Origin: CAYVMX01 sp964452725
Lineage (GTDB): Bacteria > Patescibacteriota > Gracilibacteria > JAHISY01
NCBI GenBank assembly: GCA_964452725.1
Contig: CAYVMX010000001.1
Coordinates: 1 to 64,000 of the forward strand
Direction: 5' to 3'
Length of the DNA stretch: 64,000 nt
The position numbers and the translations under genes are program-made. Within the stretch, counting starts at the first letter, position 1; each line of letters begins with the position of its first letter. The notes below the pieces were generated by a model that saw only the letters and a list, made by a program, of their open reading frames with translations, did no database searches and had not been told where the DNA came from. This document shows, piece after piece, positions 57,840 to 64,000 of this stretch.

Positions 57840-58214
57840 ATGGCACGTCACTTCAAACAGCAAAAACAGGTCGTCCATAAAAAGAAAAAAGGTGGCACTC
57901 CTAGAGCAGCGAAGGAAGTCATCGGTAGCCTAGGTCGCGTCGTAGAGCCGCTACCCAATGCTGAGTTCCTCGTGGAGCTCCAAGACCCTCAGTACAATAA
58001 GTATCAGCTACGCGCTCGGATCTCCGGCAAGATGCGCATGAACAATATCAAAATCCTGCTCGGTGACTACGTGTCAGTCGAGCTAAACCCTTACGATTTG
58101 TCTCGCGGTCGCATTACTTTCCGCCATCGCAGTAAGCCAAATATCACACCTATCACACCCACAGCAGCACCGGCAGCTCCGAGTGCTGAATCTACCCCTC
58201 CTCCTACCAAATGA
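57840..58214 (+). CDS. infA: Translation initiation factor IF-1, extended at both ends
   Basis: The S1-like OB fold is intact: IGSLGRVVEPLPNAEFLVEL, RISGKMRMNNIKILLGDYVS and DLSRGRITFRHR. The protein is 124 aa, while IF-1 is normally about 72. It has a basic N-terminal extension of about 25 residues (FKQQKQVVHKKKKGG) and a Pro/Ala/Thr tail of about 25. Both look disordered. It overlaps rpmJ by 4 nt and heads the operon. Confidence 0.95.
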   Translation: MARHFKQQKQVVHKKKKGGTPRAAKEVIGSLGRVVEPLPNAEFLVELQDPQYNKYQLRARISGKMRMNNIKILLGDYVSVELNPYDLSRGRITFRHRSKPNITPITPTAAPAAPSAESTPPPTK

Positions 58215-58324
58215 AAGTCCGTGCTTCCGTCAAACCGATCTGTGATAAGTGCAAAGTGATTCGCCGCAAGGGGGTCGTACGTGTGATTTGCCAAACTCCC
58301 AAACACAAGCAACGACAAGGTTAA
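58211..58324 (+). CDS. rpmJ: 50S ribosomal protein L36
   Basis: The 37-aa protein begins MKVRASVKPICDKCKVIRRK and ends VICQTPKHKQRQG. The zinc ligands are C11, C14, C27 and H32 (CxxC...C...H), the C+ form. ATG overlaps the infA stop (ATGA). Confidence 0.97.
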   Translation: MKVRASVKPICDKCKVIRRKGVVRVICQTPKHKQRQG

Positions 58325-58351
58325 GATAACTCACTAATTAATAATTGAAAG

Positions 58352-58732
58352 TTGGCTCGTATCTCTGGTATCAATCTCGCTCCAAATAAACGCATCGTAG
58401 CAGCCCTGCTCGGTGTGGCAGGTGTCGGTCAGTCATTGGCTGCCAAGATCTGTGTCGCTGCCAACGTAGATATCAACAAAAAAGCCAAAGACCTAACAGA
58501 AGAAGAAGAAGCACGTCTGCGTAACGAAGTCGCCAAACAGCCCACAGAAGGCGATCTACGACGTCTCGTCTCCCAAAATATCAAACTCCTGCAAGACATC
58601 GGCTCCTATCGTGGTGAACGTCATCGTCGTCGGCTGCCCTGCCGTGGTCAAAAGACCAAGACCAACGCTCGTACACGTAAAGGTAAGAAAACAACTATGG
58701 GATCTGGTCGTCGTAAAGAAGCTAAGAAATAA
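58352..58732 (+). CDS. rpsM: 30S ribosomal protein S13
   Basis: The 126 aa start with TTG: ARISGINLAPNKRIVAALLG, then QDIGSYRGERHRRRLPCRGQ and TKTNARTRKGKK. It contacts the P-site tRNA and the head-to-50S bridge. Standard infA-rpmJ-rpsM-rpsK-rpsD-rpoA-rplQ order. Confidence 0.97.
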   Translation: MARISGINLAPNKRIVAALLGVAGVGQSLAAKICVAANVDINKKAKDLTEEEEARLRNEVAKQPTEGDLRRLVSQNIKLLQDIGSYRGERHRRRLPCRGQKTKTNARTRKGKKTTMGSGRRKEAKK

Positions 58733-58747
58733 CATTACTAAATACTA

Positions 58748-59209
58748 ATGGCAGACAAAGCAGCCACTACCGAAGATCAAACCAAACCAGCCGCCAAGTC
58801 TGGCAAAAAGGTTAGCTATGCCATCCGCGCAGCTGCCAAGAAGAAAAAGAAGATCCGTCGCATAGTCACAGTTGGTCGTGCGAGCATACTCGCTGGTGCC
58901 AACAATACGCTTGTAACCATCACTGACGAAAATTCCGAAACACTTGCTTGGAGTAGTGCGGGTTCTAGTGGGTTCAAGGGCACACGCAAAAGCACACCAT
59001 ATGCCGCTCAGACCGCTGCCAAAAACGCTGCCGAAAAGGCCAAAGAGTTTGGACTAGAAAAGCTCAACGTCTATATCAAGGGTATCGGACCTGGACGCGA
59101 GCAAGCCGTTCGTGGACTCGGAGCAGTCGGCATCTCTATCGAGAGTATCACTGATATCACACCTGTACCGCACGGCGGCTGCCGCAAAAAAGGCGCTCGA
59201 CGTGTCTAA
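58748..59209 (+). CDS. rpsK: 30S ribosomal protein S11
   Basis: The 153 aa carry an N-terminal basic extension of about 35 residues before the core ASILAGANNTLVTITDENSE, GSSGFKGTRKSTPYAAQTAA, YIKGIGPGREQAVRGL and the C-terminal DITPVPHGGCRKKGARRV. Confidence 0.97.
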   Translation: MADKAATTEDQTKPAAKSGKKVSYAIRAAAKKKKKIRRIVTVGRASILAGANNTLVTITDENSETLAWSSAGSSGFKGTRKSTPYAAQTAAKNAAEKAKEFGLEKLNVYIKGIGPGREQAVRGLGAVGISIESITDITPVPHGGCRKKGARRV

Positions 59210-59242
59210 CATTATTCTCCAATCATAATCCACAAATTCTAA

Positions 59243-59860
59243 ATGCGTTACACCGGACCAAAATGTCGTCTCTGCCGCCGCGAAGGTAAAAAGCTTTTCC
59301 TCAAAGGAGAGCGTTGCAACACTCAAAAGTGTGCTTTCGTCCGTCATAGCGATGTACCTGGCAAGTATGGCAAAGAGCAACGTGCCAAAAAGACAGAATA
59401 CGCGATCCAGCTACGTGCCAAGCAAGCTGCTCGCCGTATTTATGGTCTTTCCGAGTCCCAGTTTCGATTGACGTATGACTCAGCAGCCAAGAGTGCTGGC
59501 AATACCGGTGAAAACTTCCAACGTTTACTAGAGACCCGCCTTGACAATGCTCTTTTTCGTGCCGGTCTGGCAGCGAGTCGCAGTCAAGCACGTCAGATCG
59601 TCGGTCACGGACTCCTGCGCTACAATGATCGTCGTGCCAAGACACCGAGTCGTCAGGTCAAGATCGGCGACAAGTTTACTCTGAGCGCCAAAGCAGCTAA
59701 GTCACCACTTTTTGAAAGTTTGGCAAAGAAGAAAGACGCTTCACCTAAGTGGCTAAAGGCTGATTATGGCGAGTTTGCTTTCGAAATCGTCGGTGCTCCC
59801 GAGATAGAAGAGTGCGAACGAATCGATGCACAAGCCGTCGTTGAGTTTTACTCACGTTAA
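59243..59860 (+). CDS. rpsD: 30S ribosomal protein S4
   Basis: The 205-aa primary rRNA binder has four N-terminal Cys (CRLC and CNTQKC), a zinc-binding C+ form, and an S4 domain with RLDNALFRAGLAASRSQARQ and VGHGLLRYNDRR. Fits the operon order. Confidence 0.97.
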   Translation: MRYTGPKCRLCRREGKKLFLKGERCNTQKCAFVRHSDVPGKYGKEQRAKKTEYAIQLRAKQAARRIYGLSESQFRLTYDSAAKSAGNTGENFQRLLETRLDNALFRAGLAASRSQARQIVGHGLLRYNDRRAKTPSRQVKIGDKFTLSAKAAKSPLFESLAKKKDASPKWLKADYGEFAFEIVGAPEIEECERIDAQAVVEFYSR

Positions 59861-59888
59861 TTATCAATTCATCTAATTTTTTTCCTAG

Positions 59889-60920
59889 ATGCATATTATC
59901 CAAGCTGATCTCGGTGCTCCAAAAATCACAACCAAAAAAGTCGGTGATAATCACATGCTTTTTTCTGTCGCACCACTGCCCAACGGCTACGGTATGACCC
60001 TCGGCAACACTTTCCGGCGTGTCTTGCTATCTTCGCTGCCAGGTACTGCTGTCACAGGTATCAAGGTCAAAGGCGCAACTCACGAATACGCTACACTCGA
60101 TGGTGTACAGGATAGCGTATTGGATATCATCCTAAATCTCAAACAGCTCCAGCTAAAAAAGCACAGCAAAGAGCCAACTAAGCTAAAACTAGAGGCTAGT
60201 GGCGGCGGCAAAGTCACAGCCAAAGATATCAAAACTACGTCTGATGTCGAAGTGCTCAACCCTGAGCTCGTCATCACGACACTCGACAAAAAAGCTTCAC
60301 TTAGCATAGAGCTGACAATCGAAAAAGGCGTTGGCTATCTGCCTGCTAGTGGTCGCCAAAAGACTAATAGCGAAACAGGCTTGATCCTCGTAGATGCGAT
60401 CTTTAGTCCTGTCGTGCGTGTCCGCTACGATGTCACTGCTACTCGTGTCGGCTCTCTGACCAACCTCGACAAGCTCGAACTAGAGGTCAAGACTAGCGGC
60501 AGCATGACTCCAGAAGATTCTGTGAAGTTTGCCAGCAACGTGATCAAAAGCTATTTCGATATCTTCAACCAAAAAGAGGAGACGATCGAGGGTGATTTCA
60601 TTGCCGACGCTGAAAAGCTCGCAGCTACTACATCAGCTGTACCAGTCGCTACCGCTGCTATATCTAGTGGCGAAGAGGGTGCTACTGCGGTTGGCACTTC
60701 CACTACTTCTGCGTCAGAAAAATACACTCCAATTGAAATTCTAGGGTTTAGCCCTCGCACGCTCAATGCTCTGATCAACGGTGGTATTGGTAGTATTGAG
60801 CAGCTTACCAAATGTACACCAAACAAAATCGCCAATCTCCGTGGTTTTGGCAACAAGGCTCTCGACGAAGTCGCTGATAAACTCGCTGAAAAAGGTCACA
60901 AACTATCCGAAGAAGAGTAA
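59889..60920 (+). CDS. rpoA: DNA-directed RNA polymerase subunit alpha
   Basis: The 343 aa comprise the assembly domain (PLPNGYGMTLGNTFRRVLLS-SLPGTAVTGIKV) and the C-terminal DNA-binding domain (FSPRTLNALINGGIGSIEQL, NLRGFGNKALDEV), joined by an Ala/Thr/Gly linker. The Arg and Asn that contact UP elements (in SPRTLN) are kept by alignment with B. subtilis RpoA. Confidence 0.98.
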   Translation: MHIIQADLGAPKITTKKVGDNHMLFSVAPLPNGYGMTLGNTFRRVLLSSLPGTAVTGIKVKGATHEYATLDGVQDSVLDIILNLKQLQLKKHSKEPTKLKLEASGGGKVTAKDIKTTSDVEVLNPELVITTLDKKASLSIELTIEKGVGYLPASGRQKTNSETGLILVDAIFSPVVRVRYDVTATRVGSLTNLDKLELEVKTSGSMTPEDSVKFASNVIKSYFDIFNQKEETIEGDFIADAEKLAATTSAVPVATAAISSGEEGATAVGTSTTSASEKYTPIEILGFSPRTLNALINGGIGSIEQLTKCTPNKIANLRGFGNKALDEVADKLAEKGHKLSEEE

Positions 60921-60934
60921 TCCTATCCTAACTA

Positions 60935-61294
60935 ATGAGACACAGAGTCAAAAAGGTCGCACAACTAGGTCGCCAGCCTGATCATCGTCAGCTCCTGCTA
61001 CGTAATCTAGCTACCTCGCTAGTATTACATGGCAAGATCCAGACCACCGCTGCCAAAGCTACAGCAGTCCAGCCGCTCATCGAGCGCTTGATCGCCAGAG
61101 TCGTCCGGGGCAAAGAGCCACGCGAAGTGATCCGCTATCTCAAGACTGTCCTCCTCACCGAACAAGCACAAAAAAAGGCCTTTCCAGAGTTCGCCAAGCG
61201 CTACGCGGAGCGCAAAGGTGGTTACACTCGTATCACACCGATCGGTGCACGCGCAGGGGACAATGCCCCCAAAGTTCAGCTAGAGCTAATCTAA
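60935..61294 (+). CDS. rplQ: 50S ribosomal protein L17
   Basis: The 119 aa read MRHRVKKVAQLGRQPDHRQL and show LLRNLATSLVLHGKIQTTAA and GGYTRITPIGARAGDNAP. Directly after rpoA, as usual. Confidence 0.97.
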   Translation: MRHRVKKVAQLGRQPDHRQLLLRNLATSLVLHGKIQTTAAKATAVQPLIERLIARVVRGKEPREVIRYLKTVLLTEQAQKKAFPEFAKRYAERKGGYTRITPIGARAGDNAPKVQLELI

Positions 61295-61297
61295 ATC

Positions 61298-61732
61298 ATG
61301 AAAACATATTTACCCCAAAAGATCGAACTTCAGAAAGATGCCAAATGGTATATCGTCGATGCTGACGGTCAGGCGCTGGGCAAGATAGCGACAGTGACAG
61401 CTCGCGTGCTTACAGGCAAGCATCGTCCAGACTTCACACCACATTTGGATCTAGGCGATAGTGTCATCATCGTCAATGCTGCCAAAGTCCGCCTGACAGG
61501 TCAAAAACGCACTGACAAGCTCTACCACACGCATTCCGGCTACAAGGGCAATCTCAAAACCAAGACTGCCGGAGCTTTCCTCGAAAAAAACCCACGTAAA
61601 GTCCTTGAGTTGGCTGTCGCCGGTATGCTACCAAAGAATAAGCTCAAAGATGGTCGTATCAAACGCCTCAAGGTCTACGCTACAGCAGAGCATGGACAAG
61701 CAGCCCAAAAGCCAACACCACTAACTGTCTAA
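61298..61732 (+). CDS. rplM: 50S ribosomal protein L13
   Basis: The 144 aa include WYIVDADGQALGKIATVTAR, DSVIIVNAAKVRLTGQK and YKGNLKTKTAGAFLEKNPRK. The C-terminal motif GMLPKNKLKDGRIKRLKVYA is typical. Confidence 0.97.
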   Translation: MKTYLPQKIELQKDAKWYIVDADGQALGKIATVTARVLTGKHRPDFTPHLDLGDSVIIVNAAKVRLTGQKRTDKLYHTHSGYKGNLKTKTAGAFLEKNPRKVLELAVAGMLPKNKLKDGRIKRLKVYATAEHGQAAQKPTPLTV

Positions 61733-61739
61733 TACTACT

Positions 61740-62174
61740 TTGACCACTACCAAAGCCAAAACTGCCGAAACTGCTGACAAGAAAGGTCCCTACGTTTACT
61801 CCGTTGGCAAGCGTAAAACTGCGATCGCACGTATCCGTCTATTCAAAGGTACTGGCAAAATCACGATCAATGAGCGTGATGCCAAGCAATACTTCACAGT
61901 CGGTCAGCACATGGCCTCTTTCCTCGCTCCTTTCAACGTCGCAGGAGTAGTGCCAAAGAGTTATGATCTGGAGATCAAAGTCATCGGTGGTGGACCAAAC
62001 GCCCAAGCAGAAGCCTGCCGACATGGACTCGCTCAAGCTCTGGAGAAGGAAGAAGCCAGCCGTCGCACAGAGCTAAAGAAAGTGGGCTTCCTGACTCGCG
62101 ATGCTCGTGTCAAAGAGCGTAAGAAGCCAGGCCTCAAGGGTGCTCGTCGGGCGCCACAGTGGGCAAAGAGATAG
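61740..62174 (+). CDS. rpsI: 30S ribosomal protein S9
   Basis: The 144 aa start with TTG 7 nt after rplM and have a short basic N-terminal extension before YVYSVGKRKTAIARIRLFKG. The C-terminus DARVKERKKPGLKGARRAPQ then WAKR reaches the P-site tRNA and ends in Arg. Last gene of the operon. Confidence 0.97.
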   Translation: MTTTKAKTAETADKKGPYVYSVGKRKTAIARIRLFKGTGKITINERDAKQYFTVGQHMASFLAPFNVAGVVPKSYDLEIKVIGGGPNAQAEACRHGLAQALEKEEASRRTELKKVGFLTRDARVKERKKPGLKGARRAPQWAKR

Positions 62175-62234
62175 CAGTATAGATTCTTCTTTGTTATAGT
62201 GCTGTACTATTGACAGTATTGTTTTTATTTGTTT

Positions 62235-62261
62235 AAATAAAATACTTAAAGTATTTTATTT
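62235..62261. promoter_or_regulatory. 27-bp perfect palindrome before the metallopeptidase ATG
   Basis: AAATAAAATACTT-A-AAGTATTTTATTT is a 13-bp inverted repeat around one base, ending 2 nt before ATG 62264. A TTGACA lies about 20 nt upstream (62211-62216). It could be an operator or a hairpin blocking ribosome access. The core AAATACTTA ... AGTATTTTAT also occurs in the groES inverted repeat (19584-19605). Confidence 0.6.
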
Positions 62262-62263
62262 CG

Positions 62264-63130
62264 ATGTTAGAAGACGACAGGTTAAAACGTAGTCCATCAA
62301 TAACTCGACGTGAGCTATTGAAAATCTTGGTGGCAGCTGGTTTGGGCGGGGTGTTGGCGTCTAGTTCTGTTACTGCACTAGCCGCAGAGTCTAGTGTTAG
62401 CCGAGAGGCTCGCCGTTACTATGTCTACAAACGAGACAATTATAATACGGATATTTTGACTGCTGCGGCTGATCAATATAATGATGGTAAGTACAGAGGC
62501 AGTGGTATTTCAGACTATGAAATGCGTAAGTCTATTCAGGCGCTACGACGTGAGTTAGTTGTTTATCCAACGGCCTTACTCGAAAAAGCTAAAATCAAAA
62601 AAATTATCATTTTAAGAAATCTACAAGCCAAGAGAAATCTTGATTGGTTGAATATCAATGGTAGTTCCAACTGGCAGACCGGATTTATTTTGCTCGATTC
62701 TTTTGGTTCTGATTGGTACAAATTTTCAACACTACATCATGAGATTTTTCATCTTTTGGATCGTGACTCTGACAATCTTGCTTGGGCTAGTTTGAATAAA
62801 AATGGCGATAAAGCTTATGTCGCCAAACACGGACTCGGTTGCGATACTCCAGATAACCTTCAAGCTGGATTTATAGATGTTTATGGATCTTGTAGTGTCA
62901 ACGAAGATCAAGCTACCATTACTCAAGCTTTGTTTTGGGATTCAACTGAGTCGATCCAAAATCGTGCTGCCAAAGATCCTGTTTTGACCACTAAAATCCA
63001 ACGCATCAAGCAGTTTTACTTAGAAAAAAGTAACGGTCTAATGGACGAACAGTACTGGCGAGACCTGGATACAGGTATCGTTCGTAGAGCAGGGGAGAGT
63101 TATTGGGGTAATCCCAAGAAACGGATCTAA
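62264..63130 (+). CDS. Tat-exported putative zinc metallopeptidase
   Basis: The 288-aa protein has a twin-arginine signal (ITRRELLKILVAAGLGGVLA, cut near TALAA). The mature part contains TLHHEIFHLLDRD at about 158, a HExxH zinc motif with the gluzincin-like setting, and aromatic-rich regions (YYVYKRDNYN, EQYWRDLDTG). The substrate is unknown. Codon use is more AT-rich than the ribosomal genes before it, which suggests separate acquisition. Controlled by the 62235 palindrome region. Confidence 0.75.
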   Translation: MLEDDRLKRSPSITRRELLKILVAAGLGGVLASSSVTALAAESSVSREARRYYVYKRDNYNTDILTAAADQYNDGKYRGSGISDYEMRKSIQALRRELVVYPTALLEKAKIKKIIILRNLQAKRNLDWLNINGSSNWQTGFILLDSFGSDWYKFSTLHHEIFHLLDRDSDNLAWASLNKNGDKAYVAKHGLGCDTPDNLQAGFIDVYGSCSVNEDQATITQALFWDSTESIQNRAAKDPVLTTKIQRIKQFYLEKSNGLMDEQYWRDLDTGIVRRAGESYWGNPKKRI

Positions 63131-63153
63131 TAGGCGTATAGATATACAAATGT

Positions 63154-63187
63154 CCTAAAAAGCACTCCGTAAGGAGTGCCTTTTAGG
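63154..63187. terminator. Bidirectional terminator between metallopeptidase and tuf
   Basis: CCTAAAAAGCACTCC-GTAA-GGAGTGCCTTTTAGG, a long nearly perfect stem with A/T-rich outer arms. It serves both convergent genes. Confidence 0.88.
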
Positions 63188-63231
63188 ATTGATTGAGAGA
63201 TCTTTCAACAGACTCAGAGTGACAGAGTATA

Positions 63232-64000
63232 TTACTCGATGATCTTTGTAACTACGCCTGCTCCTACAGTCCTGCCACCTTCGCGGATAGCAAAGCGAGT
63301 ACCGTCCTCTAGTGCGACACTCGTACCTAGTATGACGTTGAGTTTGATATTGTCACCAGGCATGACCATCTCTGTGCCGCTTGGTAGCTCGACATCACCA
63401 GTTACGTCTGTAGTACGGATGTAAAACTGTGGTTTGTAGCCTTTGAAGAATGGAGTATGACGACCACCTTCCTCTTTGGTGAGGATATAGACCTCGCACT
63501 CAAATTTCTTGTGTGGAGTGATCGTACCCGGTTTGGCGAGCACTTGACCACGTTCGACGTCGTCTTTTTCGATACCTCGGAGGAGGACACCAGCGTTGTC
63601 GCCAGCTTCACCACGGTCGAGCTGCTTACGAAACATCTCTACACCAGTGACGACAGATTTTTGAGTATCGCGAATACCGACGATTTCGACTTCGTCGTTG
63701 ATATTGATGACACCTTGGTCGATACGACCGGTGACGACTGTACCACGACCCTTGATGCTAAAGACGTCTTCTACGGGCATGAGGAAAGGTTTGTCGAGGT
63801 CACGCTCTGGGTCTGGGATCCAGCTGTCGAGTGCTTCCATGAGTTTTGCAATGGCTGGTTCGCCGTACTCACTGGTGTCGCCTTCTACAGCTTTGAGTGC
63901 GCTACCACGGATGATCGGAGTATTCTTGCCGTCGAATTCGTATTTGTCGAGGAGTTCGCGGACTTCTTCTTCGACTAGCTCGATCATATCTTTGTCGTCG
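63232..64000 (-). CDS. tuf: Elongation factor Tu (5' part off the window)
   Basis: The visible 256 residues are the C-terminal two thirds of EF-Tu: DDKDMIELVEEEVRELL, then domain 2 with PFLMPVEDVFSIKGRGTVVT-GRIDQGVI, and domain 3 with RTTDVTGDVELPSGTEMVMP and FAIREGGRTVGAGVVTKIIE. The G domain lies beyond position 64000. Confidence 0.97.
   Translation of the reverse strand, partial: DDKDMIELVEEEVRELLDKYEFDGKNTPIIRGSALKAVEGDTSEYGEPAIAKLMEALDSWIPDPERDLDKPFLMPVEDVFSIKGRGTVVTGRIDQGVININDEVEIVGIRDTQKSVVTGVEMFRKQLDRGEAGDNAGVLLRGIEKDDVERGQVLAKPGTITPHKKFECEVYILTKEEGGRHTPFFKGYKPQFYIRTTDVTGDVELPSGTEMVMPGDNIKLNVILGTSVALEDGTRFAIREGGRTVGAGVVTKIIE

Noticed and set aside
60721..60906. Loss of the DNA-contact Arg in the RpoA C-terminal domain
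   Set aside because: A first alignment to E. coli suggested Arg to Phe; realignment with B. subtilis places the conserved Arg and Asn in SPRTLN.

Overview
The window looks like a stretch of a small-genome member of the Candidate Phyla Radiation (Patescibacteria). I infer this from the tandem family of short two-helix pilin-like membrane proteins beside a large conjugation-type ATPase, the tiny uncharacterised genes, GltX plus GatB (indirect Gln-tRNA route), and dense operons. TGA is used as a stop (infA, gatB, 42996-43736), so this is not the recoded Gracilibacteria code. The presence of aroK, aroA and aroE means some amino-acid or chorismate synthesis. I cannot fix the exact phylum from sequence alone. 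Four runs of exactly 100 N (14164-14263, 21489-21588, 25270-25369, 39764-39863) are scaffold gaps, and each falls inside a coding region.

Layout. 1-4250: aroK/aroA, a pilin-like protein, carA and a type IV pilin. 4360-5640: a minus-strand micro-operon of tiny proteins (HTH, zinc ribbon, two unknowns) with its own promoter and terminator, surrounded by palindromic repeats. 5640-13700: dnaK, a lipoprotein, nusA, aroE, initiator tRNA, then secE-nusG-(34-aa membrane protein)-rplK-rplA-dut and a zinc-ribbon protein. 13750-17480: gltX and four tandem pilin-like paralogues. 17500-21610: groES-groEL and a peptidase M15 lipoprotein. 21700-28330: fba, gap, leuS, recO, lgt. 28350-36630: a bifunctional Rel, two unknowns, the rpsB-(proline-rich membrane protein)-tsf-inositol phosphatase operon, ybaB and mltG. 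36720-41700: a VirD4/TraG-like ATPase, a potassium channel and a lytic transglycosylase. 41750-49570: ychF, a four-gene minor-pseudopilin operon, an RNase H, a slipin, trxA and ftsQ. 49590-55760: a DnaQ exonuclease fused to a degenerate DinG helicase, dnaA, and gatB with three small genes. 55840-64000: trmD-DUF167-rsmA, the infA-rpmJ-rpsM-rpsK-rpsD-rpoA-rplQ-rplM-rpsI operon, a Tat-type metallopeptidase and the 3' part of tuf.

How the genes work together. Most of the window is translation, transcription and protein folding. A second theme is the cell surface: pili and pseudopilins, five T4SS-pilin-like proteins and an ATPase, lipoproteins with lgt, and murein enzymes (MltG, SLT, M15). Expression signals are unusual. 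Sigma70-type promoters with 16-18 nt spacers are easy to see, but almost no gene has a Shine-Dalgarno sequence. Several -10 boxes lie only 6-8 nt before the start codon, as expected for leaderless mRNAs. TTG and GTG starts are frequent, even for dnaA, gatB, rpsM, rpsI and trmD.

The most notable observations are two families of dispersed palindromic repeats inserted in frame into conserved proteins (leuS, rplA, the DnaQ-DinG fusion, the conjugation ATPase), the apparently dead DinG domain, the pilin-like paralogue cluster, the micro-operon, a GAPDH with NADP-type specificity residues, and an orphan promoter that fires straight into a short hairpin.
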